Shown: positions 10,266 through 21,909, counted from the first letter of the stretch. The stretch: DNA of 64,000 bases from Lactuca virosa (GCA_928212115.1 CAKMRJ010005634.1:258067273-258131272), one strand, 5' to 3'. Made by a program: numbers and translations. The notes: generated from the letters alone by a model not told the origin.

Positions 10266-11670
10266 TGTAACACCTGGTCTGAATTGGAAAGGATTTATGC
10301 ATGAACTCGATGAGTTGGGAGCCCGACTCGTCGAGTAGAGTCGTGATATCATGAAACGCGGACGGGATCGACTCAGCGAGTCGGAGGGTCGACTCGGCGA
10401 GTCCGAGCTGTTTAAAGAAAACCCTAATTTTGGGGTTTTGCCCCGTATATAAACATCATTATAAACCCTTGTGACCTCCCTTATCACGATAAAAGACCGT
10501 TTACGGTCGCAAACTCTCAAAGGTGTGAAGTGAGTGCATTTGGGGCTATCTTTGGAATTTTGGGGAGAATTCCAAGCTTGAAGAGGAAGTACCAAGAGGA
10601 AAAGCACTAGCTCAAGCGTCTATTTCGTGTTGGGCATTCGTTTGAGGTATCAATCTGTCACGTTCAGTTTAAGATCCTTAAATTTCTTTTGGAAGATTAT
10701 GGCCATCATAGAAGGAAAGGGAAACAAGGTTGGATCTGGACCTATCACAAGGATATTAGTCCAGATCTGGACCTTCTTAGGTCCCAGAAATCATAAAGTT
10801 ACATCTCTTTATGAACTCATTCCCTCTCCATGCATGAAAACCTTGTTAAGGGTTAGTTTTGAGTATTATGGCCATGAGAGGCCTTGCATGCACGTAAAGT
10901 TTGCAACTTTACGTGTTATCTGCACTAGTAGAGGATAGATCTGAAGTTTGGGACCCTGAGTCCCACTGGAAAGTACCGTAAACATAAGGGACTAAGGGGG
11001 ACTCGGAGAATCGTGTAAGAGACTCGGCGAGTCGAGAGGGTTTTCCCCACTCACGACAAAGGGTTCACGGCCAAGGGTTAACGGTAAAGGGTGTTCAGTT
11101 GGTGGAATACGTCCGTGAACATGAAGGAACTCGACGAGTCCCTTTGGTGACTCGGCGAGTCGATGAGTTAAGCAGGGACCCGGCAAGTGACTGATTGTAC
11201 TTGTCGAGTCAAGGTCAATATGGACTGTTGACATTGACTATAGACCTAGACTTTGACCAAGTTTGACTCAGAGGAGCCTTAGGGGCTGAGTTAAGATAAT
11301 TTACTTATTGGTTATAGGCAGTTTGGGAAGAGCAGCAGGTCATATCTGAATTCAGTTTCCGATTCAGCTTTGTGAGGTGAGTTTTCTCACCATACCAATG
11401 GCTCTAAGGCACCAAGACCGGCCCATTTTAGATTAGTTGGATTACTTGCTATGTAGAGGTGTGATATGTGTGTATGTATGGTATGCGGTAGAGATAGCCC
11501 TTTAGGGCTAATGGTAGAGACAGCCTTTATGGATGATGGTAGAGATATCCTTGTGGCTAATGGTAGAGATAGCCTTGTGGCTAGTGGTAGAGATACCCCT
11601 TGTGGCAAACGGTAGAGATATCTTCACAGCCAATTGACGTGTGATATGTGGTAGGGATAGCTTTACAGCT
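10266..11670 (+). mobile_element. 3' LTR of gypsy B, 3' end missing
   Basis: It starts TGTAACACCTGG after the polypurine tract. It has the palindrome zones, TATATAAA (10446-10453), the 11-bp hairpin, and W-boxes at 11234, 11253 and 11263. A tandem array of ~23-bp GGTAGAGATAGCC units lies at ~11475-11650. The LTR breaks off at about 11670-11690, where CTACCGC-rich sequence of another element begins. The conserved CTTACTAAGCTT ... GTTTCAGGTAC part seen in A and F is missing. Confidence 0.85.
10891..10915. repeat. conserved 11-bp hairpin, LTR B
   Basis: Perfect arms CACGTAAAGTT and AACTTTACGTG around the loop TGC. Confidence 0.9.
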
Positions 11671-11689
11671 AATTTGATCCTCAGCACCG

Positions 11690-12934
11690 TCAATCTACCG
11701 CATTAATCCCAATTCGAATTCTAATCCCATCCTTTGGTCCAACTCAACAAAGAATCGAGACTTAGCAACCTCCACCGCAAGTATCTCCCAAACAAACAAC
11801 TCAGGTTCACACTCCACCGCACTCAACTAAGTCTCCTCCACCACAACAAGAATCTCCGCAGCAAGAAGGTCAACACCAGTCTTCTCCACACCAAGAAACT
11901 CCCCCTCATCTCAAGAATATGGAATCATCAATGTCATCAGTTCACTCCATGGATTCTCCTGCCACTCTTCAACGAAAACAAGATTGGAGAGCTGCAAAAT
12001 TTGCTGAACAGATCTGGAGAAATCACGGCTTTAACACGACAATTGATGAAACTTTGATCCATTCCTGGGTCAATCCCTCTTGGAGACTTTTTGATGAAGA
12101 CTACAGGCCAATTCTCACTTATGCGGAACCGCCTTCTGATGGATACTGGGATGTCCCAATCTCTCCCAATGCCAAGTTCTTCACTATATTTGAGCCTTTT
12201 GACTGTAGCCTCCCTGATGAAAATAGGCTTCCTATTGAAATTGAACGAGTTAGTCAATTTAATGCCAAACATGGATCTAAGTTTAAAAGTATATGGTCTA
12301 CTGATAGGCCATCCGCAGTGAAAAGCTACAAGATAAGAAAGTTCATGAAGACGGATTTCCATCAGTATACACTGACGAGAAGAGGTGATGATTACATCAG
12401 AACTCAAGCTGACTTCCCTTGTATGAACCCTGAGGAAGTGTTCCTGATCGCAAGGGTCCTTCAATTCAAGTCAGAGAAACATCCGAAGATGAAGATTGTG
12501 TATGAGAAAGCCTGTGTATATCTCAAAGAAACTGTCTGTGACTTTGCAAAAATCGATGCGGATATTCATGCACTACTTGCCCAAAAATTCAATCTCCCAG
12601 CTCTTGAACCTGCACCAACGTTCACCGAAGGATATCAAGAAAGGTCCCTAGGAGCAACCAACTTCCCTGAACTTGGAGTTGTTTTTCAAAGAGTCAACAG
12701 TGACATCAAGTACTTCATACTGATCACTGCAATGCATCGTCTGACCCGCAGACAACTTGAAGTTACTATGACCTCGGTTCATAGATCCAAGCACACCATA
12801 AAAGAAGTGAAATTCGAGATTTCGAGAAGAATCACCTGGCTAGGTGAAGTTAGAAAGTTTTGGTTGCTCCTCATCAAAATTTTGAAGCTCGACAAGTGAT
12901 GAAGACAAGTTGAAGAGGTGACTTAGGGGGAAAT
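11690..12934 (+). mobile_element. 3' internal part of an unclassified LTR element (element H)
   Basis: A 326-aa ORF is followed by a purine-rich tract TTAGGGGGAAAT (12923-12934) and an LTR start TGTTGAAGC at 12935. TACCGCAA motifs recur both before the ORF (11694, 11776) and in the LTR (near 12990, 13005, 13030, 13055). The 5' side, with any gag and pol, is missing; the junction with LTR B at ~11670-11690 shows no recognisable 5' LTR. Confidence 0.6.
11919..12899 (+). CDS. unidentified 326-aa ORF directly upstream of a polypurine tract and 3' LTR
   Basis: Open frame of 326 codons without a stop. I do not recognise the family. The N-terminus is Ser-rich (M-E-S-S-M-S-S-V-H-S). The rest is a mix of aromatic and charged residues, with W-x(4)-W-R-L-F near residue 50, a basic stretch around K-S-Y-K-I-R-K-F-M-K, and R-R-G-D-D-Y-I-R. 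The last ~25 residues (W-L-G-E-V-R-K-F-W-L-L-L-I-K) are basic-hydrophobic and may be frame drift after the true end. No signal peptide, zinc finger, DDE/RT motif or clear membrane segment is visible. Its stop lies about 24 bp before the polypurine tract, the place of an additional 3' ORF or a C-terminal extension of pol in plant LTR elements. It could also be the sole ORF of a non-autonomous element. Confidence 0.5.
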   Translation: MESSMSSVHSMDSPATLQRKQDWRAAKFAEQIWRNHGFNTTIDETLIHSWVNPSWRLFDEDYRPILTYAEPPSDGYWDVPISPNAKFFTIFEPFDCSLPDENRLPIEIERVSQFNAKHGSKFKSIWSTDRPSAVKSYKIRKFMKTDFHQYTLTRRGDDYIRTQADFPCMNPEEVFLIARVLQFKSEKHPKMKIVYEKACVYLKETVCDFAKIDADIHALLAQKFNLPALEPAPTFTEGYQERSLGATNFPELGVVFQRVNSDIKYFILITAMHRLTRRQLEVTMTSVHRSKHTIKEVKFEISRRITWLGEVRKFWLLLIKILKLDK

Positions 12935-13510
12935 TGTTGAAGCATAAAAGTGACCCTCTTAAACTTGGAAATCCGCAATCATCTCTTCTACCGCAACTAC
13001 TGTGTCTACCGCAACCTGTTCTTTTCTCTACCGCAATTAATTTCCTCTACTACCGCAATGAAGACTTAGCTTTTGTACTGACGTAATAGCATCTGTTTAT
13101 CCAATAGACATTGTATGGTCTTTTATTCAGTAGTTTATTAATAGTTTATCTTGATTGGAAGTCTTTGAGGCTCAATAAATAGAGTGCTCTTACTTTGTAT
13201 CAAACACCACTTCTACAACTTCTAATCTCACATCTGAATTCTCTTCTCTACTTCTTATATCTTATCACTTCTCTTATCTCTTATCACTTCTTATCTCATA
13301 TCTTTTCTCTACTTCTTATCTCTTATCACTTCACCTTAAACTGATCTCACTTACTAACTCGTGTTTGAATGCAAACTGTGTTTTGTATCAGTTTGGTGTT
13401 TACTTGATATAACTTGTCTTTTACATTTCCTTAACATTTCGGCACTTTACATTTCCGCAACTAACAAATCTAACATCTAACTTATTATTGTTGAGCTTTC
13501 ATGATCTTTT
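12935..13510 (+). mobile_element. LTR of element H, first part
   Basis: It starts TGTTGAAGC after the purine tract and is rich in TACCGCAA and in ACTTCTTATCTC-type pyrimidine repeats (13240-13330). Copia-2 interrupts it at 13511. The remaining ~80 bp continue at 21357. Confidence 0.6.
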
Positions 13511-14317
13511 TATTGGAATAGGTGTCTAAGCCCATAAATATAATTGGTATGTACTTGACCAGAGAGTAGCATGGTCCATTTAGGTTGCATATCACTAGGA
13601 CAATTTGATAATATGGACTTTTGAGAAGAGGTTATTTATGATTTATTAATATATTATAAGTTCTAATATATTAATATGAAATCATATTATTTAATTAGTA
13701 TTGATCAAGAATTACTTTGGAATTAATTTAGTGATCAAAAGAGACTAATTAAAATATAGGGATTGATTGTGTAAATCATTGATTCTTATAATGTGGGCCA
13801 ATGATCCATAATTCTTTAGGTTGGGCTAAACCAATGTGACAACCCATGGATAGTCCATGGAGGTTTAAACCCATACAGCCTAAGGAATATGGAAGGTCAT
13901 GCACATTAGGGTTTACATGGTGTAACCCTAATCCTAGTCACACTATATAAGAAGCCCCTTAGCATCCAAAATGACACACTAGTGATCCTTGTAGTTCCAT
14001 GAATCGATTTTGGTTGCAAGAATATTCTCTCAAAGTCATCCTTTGTCCAAATGTGTGTTGCGATTCCATTTGAGGGGTCACACTTGGGGCACTAAGTTCT
14101 TAAAGGCCAAATACATCAAGTTCATCAAGTTCTACAAGCTACATAAAGAGGTAAACTCCTAACTAGTGTTTTATGTTGTTTATATCATTTGTATGCTAGT
14201 TGTAGACTTACAGCTTTGGAAACATCATTGCATGTATAATTAGAGAAAACATAGATCCAAAGCTTTTAGGGTTGTATGTGCACCGTAAAGGATGTTGTAT
14301 TATACCAAAACCCAACA
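13511..14317 (+). mobile_element. 5' LTR of Copia-2
   Basis: It runs from TATTGGAATAGG, where the terminal TG is mutated to TA, to AAAACCCAACA. The TATA box TATATAAG is at 13944-13951. Confidence 0.92.
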
Positions 14318-14318
14318 A

Positions 14319-14330
14319 TGGTATCAGAGC
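14319..14330 (+). promoter_or_regulatory. primer-binding site of Copia-2
   Basis: TGGTATCAGAGC, complementary to the 3' end of plant initiator tRNA-Met, one base after the 5' LTR. Confidence 0.9.
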
Positions 14331-14400
14331 CATGGGTTGTTTTCTATTATATTTGATGCAAAGTTGTGTTTTTTAAAGCTGAAAAATGTTGTTTTACATC

Positions 14401-14460
14401 CCTACTCGACGAGTACAGTCTAGGACTCGACGAGTGCAGTAAGGGGCTCGACGAGTTGCC
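14401..14460. repeat. three CTCGACGAGT palindromes in the Copia-2 leader
   Basis: Copies at about 14403, 14423 and 14447, spaced 20-24 bp and starting some 70 nt after the primer-binding site. The Copia-E (30879-30970) and Copia-D (54605-54700) leaders have four each at the same distance. Confidence 0.88.
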
Positions 14461-14749
14461 TGTCCAGACTGCAGCTTTTCAAGTTTTTGGGCCTGTTTTG
14501 GATTAAAATCATTACCACAAAATGTTTTAGTTCATAAAATCTGATTTTGTTGATATGGTAATGATGATTCTCAACCAAATAAAAGATGATTGTCAAAGTT
14601 TCATGATTTGTATTAGTTTATATGATTATACTAATTTTGTTGAAACTTGTTTGATATGAATTATCTTAACTTATGAGTTTAATTATATCATAAACAAATT
14701 GTTTGATTTTGTTAGTTACAATTTTTGATCTAAATGTTTTTGATAAAAT

Positions 14750-15007
14750 CCATAACTTGTGCTCAAGTTATGGAAAGTGAAAAGTCTCATTTTTAAATAT
14801 CATCATAAAATGGTTTTAAGTCTTCCATAACTTGTCCTCAAGTTATGGAACTTGAAGATTTTTTTTCATAAATGTTTTTATAAACTCCATAACTTGTCCT
14901 CAAGTTATGGAATGTCAAGAGTCTTTTCATAAAACCTATATTAAACTCATAAGTTATGGATACCAAATGTTTTTTAATAGTTCAAAATTTGCCCTCAAGT
15001 TTTGGAA
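14750..15007 (+). repeat. tandem leader hairpins (CCATAACTTG arms)
   Basis: There are four hairpins: 14750-14773 (loop TGCT), 14823-14850 (12-bp arms, loop TCCT), 14886-14911 (11-bp arms, loop TCCT) and 14981-15007 (loop CCCT). A half copy lies at about 14947-14960. In the last hairpin the arms change to TTCAAAATTTG and CAAGTTTTGGAA, mostly preserving pairing. Confidence 0.85.
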
Positions 15008-15104
15008 TTTGTAAATGCAAAGTTTCACTTTGAAACATTTAGTTCCAAACCCTAGAGTTTTAAAAATTTAAAATTCAATCTTTATACTATTATAATATTA
15101 TAGG

Positions 15105-15109
<5 letters not shown>

Positions 15110-15192
<83 letters not shown>

Positions 15193-15193
15193 A
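15110..15193. repeat. (AT)n/(GT)n microsatellite in the Copia-2 leader
   Basis: TA repeats pass into TG repeats. The Copia-E leader carries an AT tract in the same place (28287-28365). Confidence 0.95.
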
Positions 15194-15201
15194 TAAGAAT
15201 A

Positions 15202-15360
15202 AAGTCAGTCTTACCGTTAGTAAGCCTCATTCACGAAGCCGGTCTATAAGGGGGGTATAAGGTTACTGCCTATAAAATGGCAGTTTAATGGGTGTCCACT
15301 CTCACCCACCGCTTCCTTGATTGGTGGAGGGTCGTTAGCCGAACGGGTTTGATAGGACAT
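15202..15360 (+). other. near-invariant leader block
   Basis: About 150 nt that remain almost unchanged in Copia-E (28125-28283, reverse) and Copia-D (53698-53847, reverse), while the sequence on both sides has diverged. It contains self-complementary pieces such as ACCCACC ... GGTGGAGGGT and TGCCTATAAAATGGCA. It has no open frame, which points to an RNA-level role. Confidence 0.75.
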
Positions 15361-15500
15361 TTAAATTTTCATTAATAGTATAATGAAATACTAAGTAACT
15401 AAACACTTATAAATTCCCAATCTTAGTTACTTAGGAAAAATGTGAATTTGGTGCTATCCCATGAAATTGCACTTTGCACCTTGTTAAGTTGTTAGTGGAG

Positions 15501-15606
15501 CGTGTGTAGTTAATCGACACAATAATCTGGTAGTGACAGTGTGTGGCAAAGGGTAGCTTGATGTTAACCATAGATCAATTGAACGTGTGTTGTTAACCGG
15601 CACATT
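15501..15606 (+). repeat. GTGTGNGGTTAACCGGCACA palindrome repeats
   Basis: Two copies (15502-15521, diverged, and 15585-15606). The core GGTTAACC is palindromic and the flanks TGTG/CACA extend it. Copies occur in the Copia-E (27886-27905, 27965-27990) and Copia-D (53441-53462, 53524-53546, 50862-50880) elements. Confidence 0.8.
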
Positions 15607-15841
15607 GATTAGGTGGTTGTAACATTGAGTGTACCAAGCTAATTTGCATGGTTATTCACAACTTGTTTGTGACCCTCGGCATCCCAGTCACAAACTTGAA
15701 GGGCACAATCGAGATTTAAACATGCCATTGAAATGTTCAATGAATCTCAAAGGATCTAGGAGTTTCGATTCACTTAAAAACCTAAAATTTTTTTTCGTTT
15801 TTTGTGGTGGAAATTGGTAAATATTCATTTACCTACCTTCA

Positions 15842-15891
15842 AATAATTTACAATTGGATTACGACATCCCTCTCCCGAGTTGTAAATTATT
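15842..15891 (+). repeat. loop-conserved hairpin H3 (Copia-2 leader)
   Basis: Arms AATAATTTACAATT and AGTTGTAAATTATT surround TTACGACATCCCT (15859-15871). It lies about 80 nt upstream of the gag ATG. Confidence 0.85.
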
Positions 15892-15970
15892 GTGTTGGGT
15901 CCTAGCCTTAATATTTCATTTGTGTTATATTAAGGACTTAAATCAACTAACTTGAATTTCTCCCTTGTAG

Positions 15971-16640
15971 ATGTCTAGTTCAGACAACTATGGTCTTCCT
16001 AAATCTTTAAGAACAAGTTTTTCTCTTGAATTTGATGTTCCACGATTGGATCGTGGAAGTGGAAATCATACTTCACTTCCTCCACCTCCTCCAATTATTC
16101 TCCCTGACCTACAAGCTCGAAGACTTGAAAAGTTCAGGATCACTCAATCCCTATTGGCTAGTAAACACAAAGATGGAAAGCCTATATGTGCTCATGTCTT
16201 GGACATGAAGCTGCATATTGACAGGCTGAGGATGTTGCGTTTCGTCTTTCCAAGGAAGTTGGCTATTGACTGGGTTCTTCAGTCACTTCCCGAGTCATAT
16301 AGTGAGTTCGTTAAAGACTACTATGTGACAGACCACGACATGACTCTTATTGATCTTACCTATTTGCTAATTGATGCTGAATTAGCAATGATTTGGCGCA
16401 ATGGTCAAAAAAATTTGATTGGAAGATCTGCATCCCAAGATGACATTGACATCCCAGAAATGATTCCTTCTCCTAAAGGAAAGGAATTGGCCATGGTCAA
16501 AAGTTTTGATCATAAGAGAAAGGCCAATTCTGAGACTGTTCCATGTGTTGCTCCAGATGAGTCTGTGTGTTTCTATTGCCAAGGAAAGGGACATTAGAAG
16601 CGAAGCTGCCCTGACTACCTGAGAAGTTTAATCAGATTGT
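15971..16640 (+). pseudogene. gag of Copia-2, stopped inside the zinc knuckle
   Basis: ATG at 15971, first residues M-S-S-S-D-N-Y, then a 208-codon open frame with the copia gag body (L-Q-S-L-P-E-S-Y-S-E-F near residue 105). It reaches the CCHC knuckle C-F-Y-C-Q-G-K-G-H, where TAG at 16595-16597 replaces the Trp codon that Copia-E keeps. The frame goes on K-R-S-C-P-D-Y-L. The relic in Copia-D has a stop at the same codon (52564-52566). Compared with Copia-E gag the first ~70 residues are mostly replaced by a Pro-rich segment (P-P-P-P-P-I-I-L-P). The translated product would lack an intact nucleic-acid-binding knuckle. Confidence 0.88.
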
Positions 16641-17102
16641 ATGGTTCTACTTCAGGTGAGTTCACTATCTAACTCTATTAAGTTCCTAATTGTTGATTCT
16701 TAATACATAATGTGACAAGTATTTCATTTTGATGTTTTGTAGGATCATGCAAAAGGAAGGAAGCTTAAAAGTAAGAGCATGCTGAATCTGATCGTGAAGA
16801 GATGGATTTCGATCGCATGGTTCGAAGATCGGATTTTTGAGCTGCTGCTTAGGAGTGATGATAGATTGCTTAGAAATTTGTAATAACATAGTTTTCATTT
16901 GATGTTGCATTGTAAGAAAAAAAATTCCGCATTTTATAAAGAAATAAAATTTTGTTTTATTTTATATTATATCTCCTTGCAATGACATTTGTGAAAATTG
17001 ATGTTTGTATGTTTCTATATATAGCAATGGATTTGATTCTTTCGTTTGTGGTAGTGTCAAAATTTACCAAATAAGGAAAGATTCTCATCACCCAAGTTTC
17101 AA

Positions 17103-17426
17103 TTGGACATAAACTTGGAATCATGCAAGTTGTATTGTATGATGAATGAGAATTTTCATCTTTGGCAAATTATGACTAATTCCTTGATCACATGTATATG
17201 TGAGTCAAGTGAAGAACTAAGGGATCGACTACACATTCTTGTACATTGGTCAAGGTCCAACACAAAGATCGATAAGACTATTCATCATATTTTACTAAAG
17301 TTTAGTAAATATGGTTATGCTTACAAGTTTAAGTGTAATTCTGAAACATTGGAAAAGTTTCAATGTATAGCAGAACAAATAAGAAGAATCAAAGTCGGCA
17401 GAAAGATAAAAGTTTCTCCAATCTGA
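17103..17426 (+). pseudogene. copia integrase relic (Copia-2)
   Basis: Readable core K-Y-G-Y-A-Y-K-F-K then N-S-E-T-L-E-K-F and G-R-K-I-K-V-S-P-I before a stop, the same end point as in Copia-1. About 500 bp of non-coding sequence separate it from gag. No catalytic triad is present. Confidence 0.75.
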
Positions 17427-18357
17427 AAAGATGGGAGAGTACTTGAGTATTGTGTTTTATGATCATCCTAAAGATTATGAAAACCATATCACAATTGATT
17501 CTCTAAGTACACCTTAGTGCATTTGTATGGCTAAGAGGAGGAATCATGAATTGTTGAAATGGTTAAATCAATTAGGGTGAATCGTACTTCGTTCCAAAAT
17601 CGAATCTTAGAGTCATACTCCAAGATTGTGTCTTGAGTGACATATTTTAAGTAGGTTTATAACACTTATCAAATGTAGTGTAAAATTATTTCTACTCTTG
17701 TACATTTGAAATTGGTAAGTTGTGATGTTTAGGATAAAACAAAGACCAACTAAGACCAATTGTGTGAAGTGTTTTTCTTGATAAGAATACGCACTAACTA
17801 TTGAATATTTGTTTGTCAAGGAATCGTTCTTCGCAAGAGAATCTTATATGTCAAGAGGTCAGTGGGAGTCTTAAAGATATTGACAAGTTTCAAGAACTAA
17901 TCAAGAATAAACATGTCGTTTATCACTAGCACACGACTTGAGGTTTGTAACCTATCGTGTTGACATATTCTTATTTCTGTGCCTTTTCCAGTTAAAAGTT
18001 GACTATGCATGTGAGTTCTATGAGATCTCAATTGTTTGCATAAGGCAAAGCACCTTAATCAGTGAAAGCTCATTAATCAGTGAGGGTGAGCTGCTTAACA
18101 ACTTGGAAGACATGATAGGCCCTTGTGCTACCAAGTGGTAAGAAATTAAGATTGAACAAGTTCAGTCCATATGAGTTTGGATGTGTCACTGACCTTGTCT
18201 TATGATTATGGTTTGAAAAATTCACATGGATAGGAACATATACACCATAGAAATCTAAGTTTCATAAGGTTCTCTCCAATTCATGAAAATGATTGTGAGG
18301 AAACGCTTTCACTAAGTAGCTTTTATATAGGATTAGAGTTAGCAGTAGTGATAGTTG

Positions 18358-18417
18358 CATTCTAAAATTCGATTATGATTACGGCATCCCTATTCATAAT
18401 TCGAATTGTGAGAAATG
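18358..18417 (+). repeat. loop-conserved hairpin H4 (Copia-2)
   Basis: Arms CATTCTAAAATTCGATTATGA and TTCATAATTCGAATT ... GAGAAATG. Loop TTACGGCATCCCT at 18379-18391. Confidence 0.85.
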
Positions 18418-18716
18418 GCAAATAGTTTGAACATTAGAGACTTATTAGTTTAAGTTCTGAAAGGTTCAAACACTCACTTGTGCTAATTTAATCTGAAAGG
18501 TGTATGAGCTTAAGAAGCCTAGATAAAGTCTTATCGAAGCATCTCGTATCAGAAATCTGAACTTTGGTAATGAAAGTCAATAATTATTGATTTCTAGAAG
18601 TCCATCTGATTTCTGAGTATGTGTCAAAGCTAGTGGGAGCATAAATGTTATGCTAGTAACAAAATAATTGTTATGCTGGTGGGAGCATAATTATTATTGT
18701 TGCAAGTTAGCAATGT

Positions 18717-18771
<55 letters not shown>

Positions 18772-18774
18772 ATT

Positions 18775-18806
<32 letters not shown>

Positions 18807-18832
18807 ATATATCTATATATATTATATATATA
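18717..18832. repeat. (AT)n microsatellite
   Basis: Long interrupted TA tract. Any frame reading through it is meaningless. Confidence 0.97.
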
Positions 18833-18880
18833 TATGAATGTTGTGTTGGAATGGTTTATATATATAGAAATGTTTATTGC

Positions 18881-18938
18881 GTTCTCAAAATTCGATTATG
18901 ATTACGGCATCCCTCTTCATAGTTCGATTTGTGAGAAC
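18881..18938 (+). repeat. loop-conserved hairpin H5 (Copia-2)
   Basis: Arms GTTCTCAAAATTCGATTATGA and TTCATAGTTCGATTTGTGAGAAC. Loop TTACGGCATCCCT at 18902-18914. Confidence 0.88.
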
Positions 18939-20549
18939 ATGGCAAATAGAAATATTGTAGCAAAAGACTGATCAAGTATCATGTCTTTATGTAAGACATT
19001 ATGAATCGTGTCCCATATGCTTCGGGTATAGGATCTATTGCATATGCTATAATATTCTCGTGTTCTAATTTTTCCAAATGCCTAGGGTACTAAGAGGGAA
19101 AAATGAATAGAACCGGATATGACTAAATTGGTTAAGCAATTGTCGAGGACAATCTAAGGTTTACCAAAGATTGGTTGCTTATGAATAGTTGGAAGTATAT
19201 TGTAAATTTTGGAAGGACCATATTGACATACTTTGAGAAGAGGTAACTCTTGTTCAGAAATCATAGTCAAAATGGGAATATGGAAATGTTTCCATAAGTG
19301 GAAGTTATTCTTTAAATCTGTATAAGATTAAAAAACTTAATGCAAGAAGGATGTTCAAAGGAATGTACTTTGAATTTAAGACTTCAGTTCCATGGAATTG
19401 CTCTCCATTGGAATACTTTGTAATGTTAGTTGCCAAGTCTCTGTGACTTTTGTGCATAGTCCTTACAAGAGGATCATTGCATATAAGTTTAGAATATAAT
19501 AGATTACTGTAAATGGCAAGAATTTGGTATTCTTACACTTACGGTAAGAATTTGGAATTGTGAAATGAGCATCATTGAAATGTTGTAAATTGATCTATTT
19601 CACAAAGAACATAGGCAAACATAGTGTGCATGCTTGGAGCATGGCATAACTATTGTTTTAATTCAAGTATTAAGTTGATTATTCGAAACATTATACAATG
19701 AATAATGAGTAATCAATATGGCGATTAGATAAAAGGTGTTTTATTTACACTCAAATGTTTTGAGGCCATATAGGATTAGTATTATTCTTATGTTTCACTT
19801 TGAATGTTTTGACTTCCCGAATAACTAGGTTATTCAAACCATCCACGGTCGATCATACTTTGGAATTAGGTATTGAGGCAAGTCTGTCATGAATGGGTCT
19901 GTAGGATTGTCTAAGGTGTTAGACATAGCACAAGTTTGCTGCAGTATTCATGAGTACTCCTGAAAAAAGATTTGAGTATTGGATTCAACCCACGCTCATT
20001 TGTATTACTTCATGGATTTTATCACGAGTGATCATGAGATGATAATATCTTATATTCTTGAAACCAATACATGTGAGTTGTAGTTTACAAGTCGATTGCA
20101 CATTGATAATATGAAAAACGCACCGGTAACTCGGTGTTATAAAACGTATTGTTGTGTGTGATTTGATGAGTAAATAGAGCAAGCATATGAGTTGAAGTTT
20201 ATCCATTCCTTTTACCCTTATAGGGATAAAATCGATATTTGTAGGCCCCTCGATGATTTAGTGATGACACCCCTATGTGCTTGGCCAAGCCTGGACTAAT
20301 TGGATTTGTTCAATTAGTTGGTCGTCATAAATCGGAAATCGGGAAACAACAGATGGACAGAGAGAATGATTATAATCCATGTCTCAGTCCATACGATATC
20401 TAGAATGGAGGAATATATGATCCCTTATCTAATGGACGCGTCATTAACTAGGTCAGAGTTTGACAACGGGTTTTAAGAGCTACGATTGCTAGTCGGGTTG
20501 TGGAGTCGTACTTGCAATAATAGTTATTAGACTTATCCAAGTGGGAGAC

Positions 20550-21356
20550 TGTTGGATTAGGTGTCTAAGCCCATAACTATAATTGGTATGTACTTGACCC
20601 GAGAGTAGCATGGTCCATTTGGGTTGCATATCACCAGGACAATTTGATAGGATGGACTTTTGAGAAGAGGTTATTTATGATTTATTAATATATAATAAGT
20701 TCTAATGTATTAATATGAAATCATATTATTTAATTAGTATCGATCAAGAATTAATTTGGAATTACTTTAGTGATCAAAAAGAGACTAATTAAATATATAG
20801 GGATTGATTTTGTAAATCATTGATTCTTATAATGTAGGCCAATGATCCATAATTCTTTAGGTTGGGCTAAACCAATGTGACAACCCATGGATAGTCCATG
20901 GAGGTTTAAACCCATGGAGCCTAAGGAATATGGAAGGTCATGCACATTAGGGTTTACATGGTGAAACCGTAATCCTAGCCACACTATATAAGAAGCCCCT
21001 TAGCATCCAAAATGACACACTAGTGATCCTTGGAGTTCCATGAGTCGATTTTGGTTGCAAGAATATTCTCTCAAAGTCATCCTTTGTCCAAAGGTGTGTC
21101 GTGATTCCATTTGAGGTGTCACACTTGGGGCACTAAGTTCTTAAAGGCCAAATACATCAAGTTCATCAAGTTCTACAAGCTACATAAATAGGTAAACTCA
21201 TAACTAGTGTTTTATGTTTTTAATATCATTTGTATGCTAGTTGTAGGCTTAAAGCTTTGGAAAAATAATTGCAAGTATAATTAGAGAAAACATAAATCCA
21301 AAGCTTTTAGGGTTGTATGTGCACCATAGGATATTGTATTATACCAAAACCCAACA
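20550..21356 (+). mobile_element. 3' LTR of Copia-2
   Basis: TGTTGGATTAGG to AAAACCCAACA, 807 bp, preceded by the tract GTGGGAGAC. TATATAAG is at 20985-20992. Confidence 0.93.
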
Positions 21357-21436
21357 CCTTTGAGATTAACTTATTCTGCAATTATCAACTTGTACTAACG
21401 TTTGTTCAAGTGTTTCCCAAAGTTCTTCTATTAACA
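21357..21436 (+). mobile_element. LTR of element H, resumed after Copia-2
   Basis: Continues the LTR broken at 13510 and probably ends at TTAACA (21431-21436). The end is inferred only from the matching TGTTGA/TTAACA ends. Confidence 0.4.
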
Positions 21437-21904
21437 CCACCATTATAAAACAAACCATGCAATTTTCAGGATCATACATAATTATCGAGAGATCTCACAC
21501 TCGTCCACTCCTGGTTCCCCGCAGCCCTCCAAGAGTCAAGTACGGATCCTCTACTTCCAGTAGTACGGGCCCATACTACCTTCCCCATCTATCCGTACTT
21601 TCCTCCTGGGTTGCCTTGGGTCACCAAAGTCGTTTCCTATTCATACATACAATTCACCTTTAAATAACTCATGTCACTAATCTCATCCTAGGCTTACCCT
21701 AGGGTAATCTCTGTCCCACTCTCTGCCACCAGCTGCATAAGAAGTCCCTGCTACCTCTCCCTAACTAGCTTGCAAATACCATTACATATCACTAAGACCA
21801 AATAATTCTTCAAATGAGAGGTCTCTCCCTATAACGGGTGGACCCAAACAAGAGCTGCACAATAGGGCTAAACCTAACCTTCTAAAATTATTTAGTCCTC
21901 GTTA
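21437..21904. other. unassigned sequence
   Basis: No gene is recognisable. The GTACGGGCCC and CCTAGGCTTACCCTAGGG stretches and the overall texture suggest an old LTR fragment. It continues past Copia-E at 31758. Confidence 0.4.
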
Positions 21905-21909
21905 TATGT

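Larger units (their letters stand above)
13511..21356 (+). mobile_element. Copia-2: complete non-autonomous copia-like element
   Basis: Both LTRs are 807 bp (13511-14317, 20550-21356). The flanks are CTTTT on the left and CCTTT on the right, an imperfect 5-bp target duplication. The primer-binding site TGGTATCAGAGC is at 14319-14330 and the polypurine tract is at 20541-20549. Inside are a structured leader, a broken gag, an integrase relic and about 3 kb without coding capacity. There is no protease, RT or RNase H. The LTRs differ at roughly 5% of positions by eye, so it is older than Copia-D. Confidence 0.92.

Noticed and set aside
11937..12464. 175-codon minus-strand frame
   Set aside because: Exact antisense of the 326-aa ORF, which has the polypurine tract and LTR in the right orientation.
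18668..18901. Tyr/Ile-repeat frames through AT tracts (also 37933-38280, 43059-43322)
   Set aside because: Translation of (AT)n microsatellites.
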